A stretch of 64,000 nucleotides of DNA from an uncultured Alphaproteobacteria bacterium (GCA_902540655.1 CACBNQ010000001.1:41541-105540), one strand, 5' to 3'; positions 9,542-18,184 are shown, counted from the stretch's first letter. Numbers and translations are program-made. The notes: generated by a model not told the origin, from the sequence alone.

Positions 9542-9733
9542 CTACTCAACGATCTTCAGTAATGGCTGTTTCTTTTTATTTTCTTTTGGTAACCATCTTT
9601 TGAAACGATTTGGATTGTCACCTTCTGGTACATACCATCTCTTAGCTTCAGGGTCCCATCGACCACCAGCTCCTTTACAGATATCTTTTTCAGAATATGG
9701 ACAATTTAAGTAAACTCGTTCTTTATTTGACAT
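9542..9733 (-). CDS. DUF5710 domain protein
   Basis: A 63-residue protein, essentially one DUF5710 domain: YLNCPYSEKD, then GGRWDPEAKRWYVP, the family signature (usually YLNVPY...GARWD...WYVP). DUF5710 occurs in plasmid primase/conjugation proteins and as a stand-alone small protein; its role is undefined. The ATG at 9733 was chosen because AAGGAG lies six bases upstream; an in-frame ATG at 9781 would lack a ribosome site and fall in the arm of the inverted repeat. First gene of the 9733-9060 operon. Supports a mobile-element origin for this segment. Confidence 0.75.
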   Translation of the reverse strand: MSNKERVYLNCPYSEKDICKGAGGRWDPEAKRWYVPEGDNPNRFKRWLPKENKKKQPLLKIVE

Positions 9734-9782
9734 TGATTTCTCCTTTTTTTGTTCAGCGAAAGGAGAAGAAAATAAGGACATT

Positions 9783-9849
9783 TTAGTCTTCTTATTTTTT
9801 TCTTTCCTTTCAAAGTATTCTCAAGGAAAGAAAAAAATAAGAAGACTAA
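9783..9849. repeat. Perfect 27-bp inverted repeat, 13-nt loop
   Basis: Bases 9783-9809 (TTAGTCTTCTTA, T7, CTTTCCTT) are exactly complementary to 9823-9849, separated by 13 nt. It lies between the 61-aa gene and the DUF5710 gene, about 50 bp upstream of the latter's start. The stem is too long and lacks the trailing T-run of an ordinary terminator. It could be a structured 5' leader, a replication or processing hairpin, or a miniature mobile element end. Confidence 0.9.
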
Positions 9850-9952
9850 TAAAGATGATAGCAAAAAAAAGCTAACGCTCTAATACCACACAAAATTTAA
9901 ATAAATTGGGAAGGCATAAAAGATAACTAAATAAACTTTAAAGTCAACTCTA

Positions 9953-10138
9953 TTATTTTTTCAGTCTTGCTAAACTTTGCTTAACTTTTTCCAGAAAAGT
10001 CTTTTTAGTCTTTTTTTTATCTGGTGCCCTGATATCTATTTTGGGATTAGAAATTATGAAACCACCCTTAAAGATCGGGTCATCTTCTTTTAACTCAACC
10101 CACTTAATTTCCTCTTTTTTTCTCATCTTCTTTGCCAA
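9953..10138 (-). CDS. Small basic hypothetical protein, 61 aa
   Basis: Unrecognised, lysine-rich at both ends (KKMRKKEE and KQSLARLKK). Its start overlaps the end of the 52-aa gene upstream by 35 bp, suggesting coupled translation. Third gene of a minus run 10725-9953. No domain identified. Confidence 0.4.
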   Translation of the reverse strand: MAKKMRKKEEIKWVELKEDDPIFKGGFIISNPKIDIRAPDKKKTKKTFLEKVKQSLARLKK

Positions 10139-10262
10139 TAATGTTAAAACCTAATTGTTCTAATTTGGTTATTAATCTGTTTATTAACTTTTCTTCATCA
10201 GTATCTTTATTAATGCCTTCAAGAAACAAAAGTTGTTTTGAATTTTTTTTTCTATGTTCCAT
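10104..10262 (-). CDS. Small hypothetical protein, 52 aa
   Basis: Reads MEHRKKNSKQLLFLEG at the start and GKEDEKKRGN at the end, with a central TDEEKLINRLITKLEQL helix. ATG lies 7 bp after the stop of the 151-aa gene, with a weak AGGTTGA upstream, and the end overlaps the next gene by 35 bp. Charged composition and tight packing suggest it is genuine, but it has no known family. Confidence 0.4.
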   Translation of the reverse strand: MEHRKKNSKQLLFLEGINKDTDEEKLINRLITKLEQLGFNIIGKEDEKKRGN

Positions 10263-10269
10263 GATTAAA

Positions 10270-10725
10270 TCAACCTATTGAGTTGAGTAATTTATTAAAC
10301 CTTTGCCTTGAAAATAGACCAGCTTCTATAAAGTGTTTAGGCTGTTCAAAGGCCGTTTTTTCCTTAATAAATACAGAAAACATTTCCTCTAATGCTTCAA
10401 CTCTACTCTTTCCATCTATATGTCTTTTGCAAACTCTACCGTAGGTCAGGTCCTGACTATGCCATTTTAAATTCTTTAAGAGAGCAGCCCCATCTCTCAA
10501 ATCATATCTTGGAAGACTAAAGGCAGTTATGGTCCAAAGACTGTCTATTGTTCCTCTTGTGCCAGCTGTTACCGAATATAAGGCTTCCTCTATAAGGTCC
10601 ATGCCAACGCTAACAGTGTAACAACAAACAAATTTTGTATGTCTTGGCCATATTGCTGCTCCGCCCACTCCACTAAAACCATTAATAGGCCATGGAACAA
10701 CTTCAAAAACTTTTTCTTTTAACAT
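10270..10725 (-). CDS. Hypothetical protein, 151 aa
   Basis: Unrecognised. The N-terminal part is hydrophobic and Gly/Trp-rich (PWPINGFSGVGGAA); the C-terminal half is basic with RHIDGKSRVEALEEMF. First gene of a minus run with the 52- and 61-aa genes. The notable feature is its upstream region: the 56 bp before the start recur, inverted, at 28597-28652. It is divergent from the MerR-like gene, so the shared 188-bp intergenic region may control both. Confidence 0.5.
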   Translation of the reverse strand: MLKEKVFEVVPWPINGFSGVGGAAIWPRHTKFVCCYTVSVGMDLIEEALYSVTAGTRGTIDSLWTITAFSLPRYDLRDGAALLKNLKWHSQDLTYGRVCKRHIDGKSRVEALEEMFSVFIKEKTAFEQPKHFIEAGLFSRQRFNKLLNSIG

Positions 10726-10734
10726 GATGTTTCT

Positions 10735-10790
10735 CCGCTTTAGTACTTCTGACCCTATGCCAAGGCGTACAAGTTGGTATTTAAATGCCT
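10735..10790 (-). repeat. 56-bp repeat, copy 1 (upstream of 151-aa gene)
   Basis: The reverse complement of this segment matches 28597-28652 at 52 of 56 positions by hand alignment, including GTACGCCTTGGCAT and CAGAAGTACTAAAGCGG. Identity continues three bases further (AAAGCGGAG) and then stops. It ends 10 bp before the start codon of the 151-aa gene, so it probably contains that gene's promoter or operator. Confidence 0.9.
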
Positions 10791-10844
10791 AAAGTGGTTT
10801 TAACATATAAATGCCTTTTTTCAACAAAAATTTAAATACTTTAA

Positions 10845-10882
10845 AAAATGTCATTGACATTTTAAAATGTTACTATTACATT
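10845..10882 (+). promoter_or_regulatory. Palindromic operator overlapping a promoter for the MerR-like gene
   Basis: AAAATGTCA-T-TGACATTTT (10845-10863) is a perfect 9-bp-arm palindrome. It overlaps a consensus -35 TTGACA (10854-10859); a weaker -10, TACATT (10877-10882), follows after 17 bp. A second imperfect pair AATGT/ACATT brackets the -10 region. Its position 30-70 bp before the regulator start suggests autoregulation. Confidence 0.6.
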
Positions 10883-10912
10883 AAAAACTGTAAATAACAT
10901 TAAGGAACCATT

Positions 10913-11677
10913 TTGGCATCAATACAGAGTGAACAAAGCTGGATAGGCACTACAGAGGAATTCGCATCATTATGCGAGGTCTGGCTTAAAAATAAAAATA
11001 TTGGGAAACCAAACACTCAGGTGAGCGTAAGGCTTGTTCGGGACTATGTAGCTAGAGGTATTTTATCTCGTCCTTATCCCAAAGGTAAAGAGGTAGTTTT
11101 TGCCTATGAGCATCTAGTACAATTTTTAGCTTGTCGCTACTTGCTAGAAGAAGGATACGCTTTAAAAAGAATAGCGGATGATATTCAAACATCTGGACTG
11201 GATGTTGTCTTAAGCTGGATACCTGGAGAGGCTACTGATAGGGCGATGAGCCTAATTGACGAGTTCAAAAAAGGTAACATAGAACCAGAAGTTCTTGAAT
11301 CTAGGGCAGAACTTCCATTTGACGAAGACGCTTCATATGATGAGCCCTCTTTATCGGCTTCTGCCCCCTCAAAAGCGCCTTCAAATTATCACGAACGCAC
11401 TCGTAAACGGGCAGCGTACAAGGTGGATAATAATCCTGAATACTTTGATCAGTATTTTGATGCCGTTAGAGATTTTGATAAAGACTTCACAAAAGTTATA
11501 AAACAAGACCTGACAGCAATTCAACTAAAGTCATGGCTCATTTTATTTATTGATAGATTAAAACTCGGAAATCTTACGATTGAAGAGGCAGAAGAAATTG
11601 GAGAGGCCATTAAGGCCGCTTTAATTAACCAGGCGAAGCTACCTGACAGAGATACTTTTATGAAAAAAGAAAAGTAA
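10913..11677 (+). CDS. MerR-like winged-helix regulator
   Basis: A 254-residue protein. Residues about 38-95 (VSVRLVRDYVARGILSRP, then FLACRYLLEEGYALKRIADD) match the DNA-binding winged helix of MerR-type regulators. The middle (125-165) is Ser/Pro/Ala-rich and probably flexible; the C-terminal 90 residues are helical and unrecognised, replacing the usual short coiled coil and effector site. A TTG start with AAGGAA upstream is used. It lies 96 bp before the VWA gene on the same strand, and a perfect palindrome in its promoter is the likely binding site. Probably controls itself and the VWA gene. Confidence 0.7.
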   Translation: MASIQSEQSWIGTTEEFASLCEVWLKNKNIGKPNTQVSVRLVRDYVARGILSRPYPKGKEVVFAYEHLVQFLACRYLLEEGYALKRIADDIQTSGLDVVLSWIPGEATDRAMSLIDEFKKGNIEPEVLESRAELPFDEDASYDEPSLSASAPSKAPSNYHERTRKRAAYKVDNNPEYFDQYFDAVRDFDKDFTKVIKQDLTAIQLKSWLILFIDRLKLGNLTIEEAEEIGEAIKAALINQAKLPDRDTFMKKEK

Positions 11678-11773
11678 CGCCCGGAATAAAATTTAAAATT
11701 CTACCCTAACGCCAAAAAAAATCGAATTTTGGTGAACAGGAGAGGTTTGTTTAAAATTGAAAGGAGAAAGCAA

Positions 11774-13105
11774 ATGATAGATTTAAAAATAAAAGCGCAG
11801 AGACCCGCAATAATTAAGGGATATGAAAATGAGATTTATGCATTAGTTAAAGCGTCGGCAAGTGATAACGCAGAGCACTCGGAAAGTTTACCCCTCAATT
11901 TATCTATTGTTATAGATAGATCGGGTTCTATGGCAGGAGTCCCACTTGAAGAAGCAAAGAAAAGCGCCGCATATATAGTCAGTAAAATGCGGGATATAGA
12001 TAGATTAGCTATTGTGACCTATGATCATAATGCACGAGTAATACTACCTTCCCAAAGAGTACTTAACAAGGCTGCGATTAACGAGGTTATTTTTTCAATT
12101 ACTGGCGGTGGAAGCACTGATCTTCATCAGGGATGGCTTGCTGGGGCAGAAGAGGTAGCAAGAAATAAGTCTGCAAACAGTTTAAACAGAGTACTTCTGC
12201 TTTCAGATGGAAATGCTAATTCGGGAGAGACCTCTACAGAAGTAATAAGCTCGCAGTGCGGGCAACTTGCTGACGAAGGTATCATTACATCAACTTATGG
12301 GCTTGGACATCATTTTAATGAACAGTTAATGATTTCGATGGCAAGAACGGGTCTTGGTCAGAGCTATTATGGAGAAACTGCTGATGATCTACTTGATCCC
12401 TTTCAAGAGGAGTTTGACCTTTTGATTAATACCTTTGCCTGGAATCTAAAACTTAAAACCGAAGCTCCCAACTTTGTAGATTTTGAATTGTTAAATAAAT
12501 TCAAAGTAGCAGAGAATGACCATGCTTGCTGGCATCTTCCTGACCTCGCTGAAGGCGGGGAGGCCTGGGCCTTATTCAAACTCAAGGTAAATGATCTGAA
12601 TGAAAATGCGAAAACTATAGAAGTTCTTCGATGTAATTTATCGTATGAAACGAAAGTCAATGATGAAGTTAAAATTCATAATGAGGGACCGATAAAGCTT
12701 GTGTTGGATCGATTATCTCCTTCTGCTTTTAACGCCATTGCAGAAGATGAAGAGGTAAAAAGACGCCTTGATGAACTTACTATTGCAAATCTTCAAGAAA
12801 GAGCAAGAGAGGCATCTCTTAGGGGCGATTGGGTAAGAGTAGAGCAAATTATTGTAGAGGGACGTCGCGTTGCGGGTACTAATGAATGGCTCCAAAATAA
12901 TCTTTCAGAATTAGCAGTTTTTGCAAAGAGACAACAAAGAGATCAATTTAGTAAAGAAGCGATTTATAGCGCTGATAAAATGAATAGGAGATTAAGCAGC
13001 TCAACCGAAATGCACTCAATGGACTACGATATGTCAGCTGAAATAGATAAGAAAGCCTACCTTAGACGTAAAGTAAGTAGAGGAAAAAGAATGCCCCGCC
13101 TTTAA
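11774..13105 (+). CDS. von Willebrand factor A (VWA) domain protein
   Basis: A 443-residue cytoplasmic protein. The VWA domain has a complete metal-ion site: DRSGS (DxSxS), the Thr of GGGSTDLH and the Asp of LLSDGNAN. It resembles the YfbK-like/Ca-activated-channel group, but no signal peptide or membrane segment is seen. The C-terminal ~180 residues form a beta-rich region, then a helical one. The ATG at 11774 is preferred to an upstream TTG because AAGGAG lies seven bases before it. Neighbours are a MerR-like regulator and a phosphatase remnant. VWA proteins bind partners through the metal site; the partner is unknown. Confidence 0.8.
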   Translation: MIDLKIKAQRPAIIKGYENEIYALVKASASDNAEHSESLPLNLSIVIDRSGSMAGVPLEEAKKSAAYIVSKMRDIDRLAIVTYDHNARVILPSQRVLNKAAINEVIFSITGGGSTDLHQGWLAGAEEVARNKSANSLNRVLLLSDGNANSGETSTEVISSQCGQLADEGIITSTYGLGHHFNEQLMISMARTGLGQSYYGETADDLLDPFQEEFDLLINTFAWNLKLKTEAPNFVDFELLNKFKVAENDHACWHLPDLAEGGEAWALFKLKVNDLNENAKTIEVLRCNLSYETKVNDEVKIHNEGPIKLVLDRLSPSAFNAIAEDEEVKRRLDELTIANLQERAREASLRGDWVRVEQIIVEGRRVAGTNEWLQNNLSELAVFAKRQQRDQFSKEAIYSADKMNRRLSSSTEMHSMDYDMSAEIDKKAYLRRKVSRGKRMPRL

Positions 13106-13157
13106 GATTGGCAGAATAAATAAAGAGATAAAATAAAATTTCTCCTTATAATAAAAT

Positions 13158-13676
13158 ATGGTCAATAAAGAAATGATGCATCCCTCAATTCAGATATGTT
13201 CACTGGAGGCTGCACGTGAAGGCGATCTTTCCATATACAACGGTGTTATTACAATTGAGGACACAACTATTGAAAACCCCTTTAGGATTTTGGATAAGGC
13301 GTGTCCTCAATTGGTCCTTCGATTTGATGATATAAGTACACCTGTAGACGATTGGATTGAACCATCAGAAAAACATGTAATTTGAGCATTAAACTTTGCG
13401 GATACTTTAGGTCCATCAGCTTCTTTGCTAATACACTGTCATTGGGGAATAAGTCGTTCTTCGGGCATAGCTCTTGCTATCATTGCGAAAGGTTTAGGCA
13501 AAGGCAAAGAAACAAATTCTGTGAAACTGCTAGAGCAAATCAACCCCTATTGTCGACCAAATGCGTTAGTTGTCTACCTTGCAGATGAAATATTGGAAAG
13601 AAATGGAGATTTATTTAAAGCGACAAGTAAACAGCTGAACCTTACTGGTTCCATTAAACCCACTTACAACTTTTGA
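13158..13676 (+). pseudogene. Protein tyrosine/dual-specificity phosphatase split by in-frame TGA
   Basis: Two open segments lie in the same frame, 13158-13382 and 13386-13676, separated only by a TGA at 13383-13385. The second contains the PTP active-site loop HC-x5-R as IHCHWGISRSS. The sequence before it reads HVI-stop-ALNFADTL, where intact relatives have an HVxxILDFA-like helix. The stop therefore replaces one ordinary residue, for example CGA to TGA for Arg. The full product would be about 172 residues, normal for small bacterial phosphatases. Downstream of the VWA gene. Either a recent nonsense pseudogene, readthrough, or a sequence error. Confidence 0.75.
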
Positions 13677-13834
13677 CCCCAACATTACCCCCATTCTCTT
13701 TCCATTATTCAAGAAGATACTTGATTTTTTCAGCGCCTCAAGACGGTCAAAAAATTACCGCCTCACCCGTCATAGGCTTTCCTATCTTTGCGAAAAACTA
13801 TCGGACACTTACATACTTTTCATGCCATTTACTG

Positions 13835-14860
13835 TTAGCTATCACCTTGATTTTTAACTAACTCTAATTTGTTCTTTATTGGTTCAGGACTGATATATGA
13901 CCACAGTTCGTCCTCAGACATTTCCCCTTTATCAAGATATTTGAGTAGGTATTGCGCTGAATGCTCGACTAGCAATCTTGTTTTATGCGATTGATCTAAT
14001 ATTTTCTGCGCGCTCTTTTTAATATTTTCTGCCTCGTTTTTAACTGTTTGATAATCATTTAGCACTTTAACGAGTTGCTGAAGCATAAGTTTTAAATGGT
14101 TGGTATTGATTTTTTTAAAATCAGATTTCGACAAAATTAATTCTCTACTTAAGACGTATGCTAAAGCTAGATTTTTGAAGTCATTTTTTTGCGTCGATAC
14201 AATCACAATAAATCCTACATGTGGAATGTAAGTTATGCCCTCTTTCGCTTCTTTTTTGATTGTATTATCAACCTTTTCCTCATCAAAAACGATAATATTT
14301 AGCTTAGATTTTCTATTAGCTGAGGTTTCTATAAGCTGTGCTAAAGCTGTATCCGATTTAGCAAGAGGATCACGTTTTAATAGCGAACCGAAATTAACAC
14401 TTTTATCAAGTTTTACTTCCAACCCAATTTGCTGATTTTCATCACCATCAATCTGTATAAGGATATCGCCAGTCTTATTGCCTTTAATGTTTCCATCCAT
14501 TTTGGATGTGTCATCTATCTTGTCTTGCTTAAAATTAAACTGATCTGCTAATTGCCGCAGAACTGTAATGACTTCTACTTCTGCATCAAACCCTTTAGAT
14601 GCCGTCTCTTCAAATCGAATATTTTTAAGCTCTAGCACGGCTTTTAGCGTATTTAAGTGCTTACCTAGTTGCCCTTCTGTGCTGTGAAGAAAATGATGGA
14701 GGTCACCCTTAAGCGCCGCCATTATACCGATGCCTAATGCCTCCTCTATTGCCTTTTCACGCTCTGCCTGTGGTAGCTTGTTCACATACTCAACGACTAG
14801 CTCATTATCAATTACTACCTTGTCTATATGTAACTTGTTGTCTCTAATCTGTATTGCCAT
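13835..14860 (-). CDS. Putative PD-(D/E)XK-fold protein
   Basis: A 341-residue protein of no recognised family. Residues D132 (in GDILIQI) and E148-V-K150 (in IGLEVKLDK) have the D-x15-ExK spacing of PD-(D/E)XK nucleases, preceded by an acidic helix with E94/E96. A later coiled-coil-like region (about 255-310) is rich in Lys, Glu and Gln. These features suggest a restriction-type or recombination nuclease, but the call rests on motif spacing alone. It lies next to rnhA, read in the same direction with an 85-bp gap. Confidence 0.4.
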   Translation of the reverse strand: MAIQIRDNKLHIDKVVIDNELVVEYVNKLPQAEREKAIEEALGIGIMAALKGDLHHFLHSTEGQLGKHLNTLKAVLELKNIRFEETASKGFDAEVEVITVLRQLADQFNFKQDKIDDTSKMDGNIKGNKTGDILIQIDGDENQQIGLEVKLDKSVNFGSLLKRDPLAKSDTALAQLIETSANRKSKLNIIVFDEEKVDNTIKKEAKEGITYIPHVGFIVIVSTQKNDFKNLALAYVLSRELILSKSDFKKINTNHLKLMLQQLVKVLNDYQTVKNEAENIKKSAQKILDQSHKTRLLVEHSAQYLLKYLDKGEMSEDELWSYISPEPIKNKLELVKNQGDS

Positions 14861-14945
14861 AACTGTCTCACTTCAATTGGTTATTGGATTATATCATGTT
14901 TCATACACAATGCCTATAAACAGCGTTTGGACATCTCGCCGATAT

Positions 14946-15395
14946 TTACTGAGAAGCCTCTTCCCTGCCCTTGCCAACCAACTCATCCGCTTTTTCATTA
15001 CCAAAGTCCCCTGCATGCCCTTTGGTCCACTTCCAGATAATATCAACCTTTTGAGCTCTCTCACGAAGTTCTTCCCAAAGCTCCTTATTTTTGACGGGCT
15101 CGCCACTAGCTAGTCTCCAGTTTCTAGCGATCCAACCGTCAAGCCTCTCATTAAAGTTTTTCATAACATATTCGCTATCGAGAACAATCTGCAGTTTATT
15201 CCCGCCTTTATCCTCAAGTATCCTGAGCGCCTGAATAACTGCTGTAAGTTCCATTTTGTTGTTTGTAGTATGTTGTTCTGATCCATAGAACTCTTCACCA
15301 TTTTGAATATCATCACCTACAACCCAGTATACTCCCCACCCGCCTGCTCCGGGATTAGGAGAGCTTCCACCATCTGTATAAGCGGTATATGACAT
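14946..15395 (-). CDS. rnhA: Ribonuclease HI
   Basis: Degrades the RNA strand of RNA-DNA hybrids. The 149-residue length is typical. All catalytic residues are present: D8 in TDGG, E49 in KMEL, D73 in LDSEY, H127 in TKGHAG and D137 in EKADEL. Divergent from recQ, with a 93-bp shared intergenic region. Confidence 0.95.
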   Translation of the reverse strand: MSYTAYTDGGSSPNPGAGGWGVYWVVGDDIQNGEEFYGSEQHTTNNKMELTAVIQALRILEDKGGNKLQIVLDSEYVMKNFNERLDGWIARNWRLASGEPVKNKELWEELRERAQKVDIIWKWTKGHAGDFGNEKADELVGKGREEASQ

Positions 15396-15488
15396 TTGCG
15401 TGACCTATTTTTATTAATAACTTGAGCTTAACTTATCATTTTTATATCGTTAAACTCCATAAGAAAAATTATTATATGAGCCTTTCGA

Positions 15489-17306
15489 TTGACTGAAGTT
15501 ACAACAGATGCGTTGAAGAAAAGTTTAAAGAAAACGTATGGTTATGATTATTTTAGGCCAGGCCAAGAAGAGATAATTAGCAAAATCTTGAAAGGCCAAA
15601 ATGTTCTAGCCGTTATGCCCACTGGGGCAGGAAAATCTCTATGTTACCAGTTACCGGCTATTGTAAGTAAATTTTCAACAGTAGTTGTTTCTCCTTTGGT
15701 TTCCTTAATTGATGATCAAGCCGCAGGTCTTGAAGGAAATGGTGTTGAAGTAAGTGCAATTCATTCAAATAAGGATCGAGAAGTAAATATAAACGAATGG
15801 AAGAAGTTTTCATCGGGTAAGGCTAAACTTCTCTATGTGAGCCCTGAAAGGCTATTGACCGAAAAAATGGTTAATGCATTACAAAAACTAAATGTTGGAC
15901 TATTTGTGATCGATGAGGCCCATTGTATCTCTAAATGGGGCCAAGACTTTCGACCTCAGTATCGCGAACTATCACGATTAAAAGATGATTTCCCAGAGGC
16001 AAATATAGCCGCGTTCACCGCTACTGCAGATCAGGCTACACGCGAAGATATCGCAAAACAGCTATCGAATAACAAGTTTTCTATAATCGTGAAAGGATTT
16101 GATAGACCTAATCTGTCTTTACGGGTTGAGTCAAAGCAAGATATTAAAAATGACATCATAGGTATTTTAGAGGAGAAAAAGGGACAAAGTGGAATAATTT
16201 ACTGTCTTTCACGAAAAGAAACGGATGCCACTACTGAGTTTTTAAAGGAAAAGGGATTTAATGCTATCGCTTATCACGCCGGAAAATCTGGTGATGAGCG
16301 TAAAAAAGCACAAGATAGGTTTATGACTGAGGCTTCAGTAATTATGGTAGCCACTATCGCCTTTGGAATGGGTGTTGATAAACCGGATGTACGTTTTGTT
16401 ATTCACGCAAGCCTTCCAAGTAGCATTGAAGCCTTTTATCAGGAGATAGGGCGTGCGGGCAGAGACGGAAATAGTTCAGACACAATAATGTTTTATGGAC
16501 TTCAAGACCTTGTAATGCGACAGAGAATGATCTTTGAAGGGGATAAAGATGAAGATTACAAATTTATGGAGTATAAGCGTTTAGAAACTCTTATGGGCTA
16601 TTGTGAAACGGCGTCTTGTAGACGAAAAGCCCTATTATCACACTTCGATGAGCAGATAGAGGAGTGCGGAAACTGCGATAATTGTCTAGAAAAACCTCTG
16701 GTTGTTGATTACTCAAATGAGGCAAAGATGATATTGAACGCTATAAAAGACACCGGACAATTTTTTGGTGCTGCTCATATCACCGATGTAGTGAGAGGAG
16801 CAGAGACAGCAAAAATCAAAGAACGAAAACATGATCAATTGAATTCATTTAATTCAATGTCTAGCTATCCGAAAACTTTTGTATCAAGTCTTATAAGGCT
16901 TTTGGTCGCTTTCGGTGCACTTCGAATAAATTTCGAACGCTATGGCGCAATCACACTAACTGAAATCGCCAACGAAATTTTATCAGATATCAGACCTTTT
17001 GAAGCAAAAAAGATTGTGCAGGGTCAAAAAAGAACATCATCTCAAAGTTCAGTACAACGTGAAGAAGTGAAAATCGAAAACCAAGACCTTCTACAGATAT
17101 TGAAAAATCTACGCATGGATTTGGCAAAAGAAAAAAATGTTCCAGCATTCGTTATTTTTCCAGATCGAACGTTGCACGAGATGGCTAATGCTAAGCCAAC
17201 AAGTCGACAAGACTTTCTTGACATTAGTGGTGTTGGTGAAAAAAAATTGGACGAGTATTTTACTCCTTTTTCTGAAGCGATCCTCTCCTATTTAGCGCTC
17301 GAGTGA
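15489..17306 (+). CDS. recQ: ATP-dependent DNA helicase RecQ
   Basis: A 3'-5' DNA helicase for recombination repair; 605 residues against about 610 in E. coli. Walker A TGAGKS (45-50), DEAH box (142-145), motif VI-type QEIGRAGRDG, the RQC zinc-binding cysteines (CETASCRRK and ECGNCDNC) and a C-terminal HRDC domain ending SGVGEKKLDEYF are all visible in order. It uses a TTG start. Its stop overlaps the next gene's GTG by four bases (GTGA), so the metallophosphoesterase is translationally coupled. Confidence 0.95.
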   Translation: MTEVTTDALKKSLKKTYGYDYFRPGQEEIISKILKGQNVLAVMPTGAGKSLCYQLPAIVSKFSTVVVSPLVSLIDDQAAGLEGNGVEVSAIHSNKDREVNINEWKKFSSGKAKLLYVSPERLLTEKMVNALQKLNVGLFVIDEAHCISKWGQDFRPQYRELSRLKDDFPEANIAAFTATADQATREDIAKQLSNNKFSIIVKGFDRPNLSLRVESKQDIKNDIIGILEEKKGQSGIIYCLSRKETDATTEFLKEKGFNAIAYHAGKSGDERKKAQDRFMTEASVIMVATIAFGMGVDKPDVRFVIHASLPSSIEAFYQEIGRAGRDGNSSDTIMFYGLQDLVMRQRMIFEGDKDEDYKFMEYKRLETLMGYCETASCRRKALLSHFDEQIEECGNCDNCLEKPLVVDYSNEAKMILNAIKDTGQFFGAAHITDVVRGAETAKIKERKHDQLNSFNSMSSYPKTFVSSLIRLLVAFGALRINFERYGAITLTEIANEILSDIRPFEAKKIVQGQKRTSSQSSVQREEVKIENQDLLQILKNLRMDLAKEKNVPAFVIFPDRTLHEMANAKPTSRQDFLDISGVGEKKLDEYFTPFSEAILSYLALE

Positions 17307-18184
17307 ATCCATTAATTTATAAGAATGGCAAAGTGAAGAAAAAACGTATTTTCAAAAAAGTTCTCCCTATTGTCTTCTTACTGATAACTTTCTGCTGTTT
17401 TTTCTGGTTTTATCAAAATTTGCAAATTGGTAAAAATACGCAAGCTATTTTTATACAAGACCCCTCTCTAGATAAGGAAATAACACTCAAGATCGCTTTA
17501 ATTGGTGATATCCATATTTCTGATACTGAGAGAGAATATGAAAAAATTAAGCATGTCTTAGAAAAAATAGAGACGGAAAACCCTGATCTGATTTTGTTTG
17601 CTGGCGATTACACTAGCTTACCTTCATCCGTCTCTGATATGGAAAACCACCGCTTTAAGATTGCTAAATTGCTAACCAATGAAAGTAATAAAAAGAAAGT
17701 TTTTGTTTTAGGCAACTATGAAAGCTGGTCGCGCCCTGAAGCTTGGGTTAATGCATTTAAAGGTGAAAATGCAATTGTTTTGGAAAATGAAATTAGGAAA
17801 GTTGAGATTGATGGTCAAACTATTTGTATTAGGGGATTGGGAGATTACTATACGAATAGATTTGAATATATCGATTATCCAAAATATTGTGTAAAGTCGG
17901 GCAAAATCACAATTACACATGACCCAGCGGGTGCATTTCATAACAATATCGAAGGCTTTATTCTCGCAGCACACACACACTGCGGACAAATAAGGCTACC
18001 TTTTATTGGTGCTTTATGGATACCGAGTGACGCCCCAGTCGACGCCACATGTGGATTGTATCAAGACCATCAGAGAACTGTTTTCACAACAGCTGGTGCA
18101 GGTACTACTATTTTGCCCTTAAGAATAGGCACAAAGTCAACGTGGGACTTATTAAATGTGACTTTTTTAGTTCCAGAAAATTAA
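17303..18184 (+). CDS. Membrane-anchored metallophosphoesterase, YkuE/YaeI type
   Basis: A 293-residue protein with a basic N-terminus and one membrane helix (about 18-37), then a calcineurin-like phosphoesterase domain facing outward. Metal motifs: GDIH (68-71), GDYT (101-104), H205, and HTH (224-226) in AAHTHCGQ. The usual GNHD/E motif reads GNYE (137-140), so the general catalytic histidine is a tyrosine. Known relatives act on lipid or nucleotide phosphoesters. GTG start overlapping the recQ stop. The changed motif may mean altered or reduced activity. Confidence 0.8.
   Translation: MNPLIYKNGKVKKKRIFKKVLPIVFLLITFCCFFWFYQNLQIGKNTQAIFIQDPSLDKEITLKIALIGDIHISDTEREYEKIKHVLEKIETENPDLILFAGDYTSLPSSVSDMENHRFKIAKLLTNESNKKKVFVLGNYESWSRPEAWVNAFKGENAIVLENEIRKVEIDGQTICIRGLGDYYTNRFEYIDYPKYCVKSGKITITHDPAGAFHNNIEGFILAAHTHCGQIRLPFIGALWIPSDAPVDATCGLYQDHQRTVFTTAGAGTTILPLRIGTKSTWDLLNVTFLVPEN

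Noticed and set aside
13383..13385. TGA in the phosphatase gene as a selenocysteine codon
   Set aside because: The position is not a redox or catalytic site in this family and no convincing SECIS-like hairpin was seen directly downstream.
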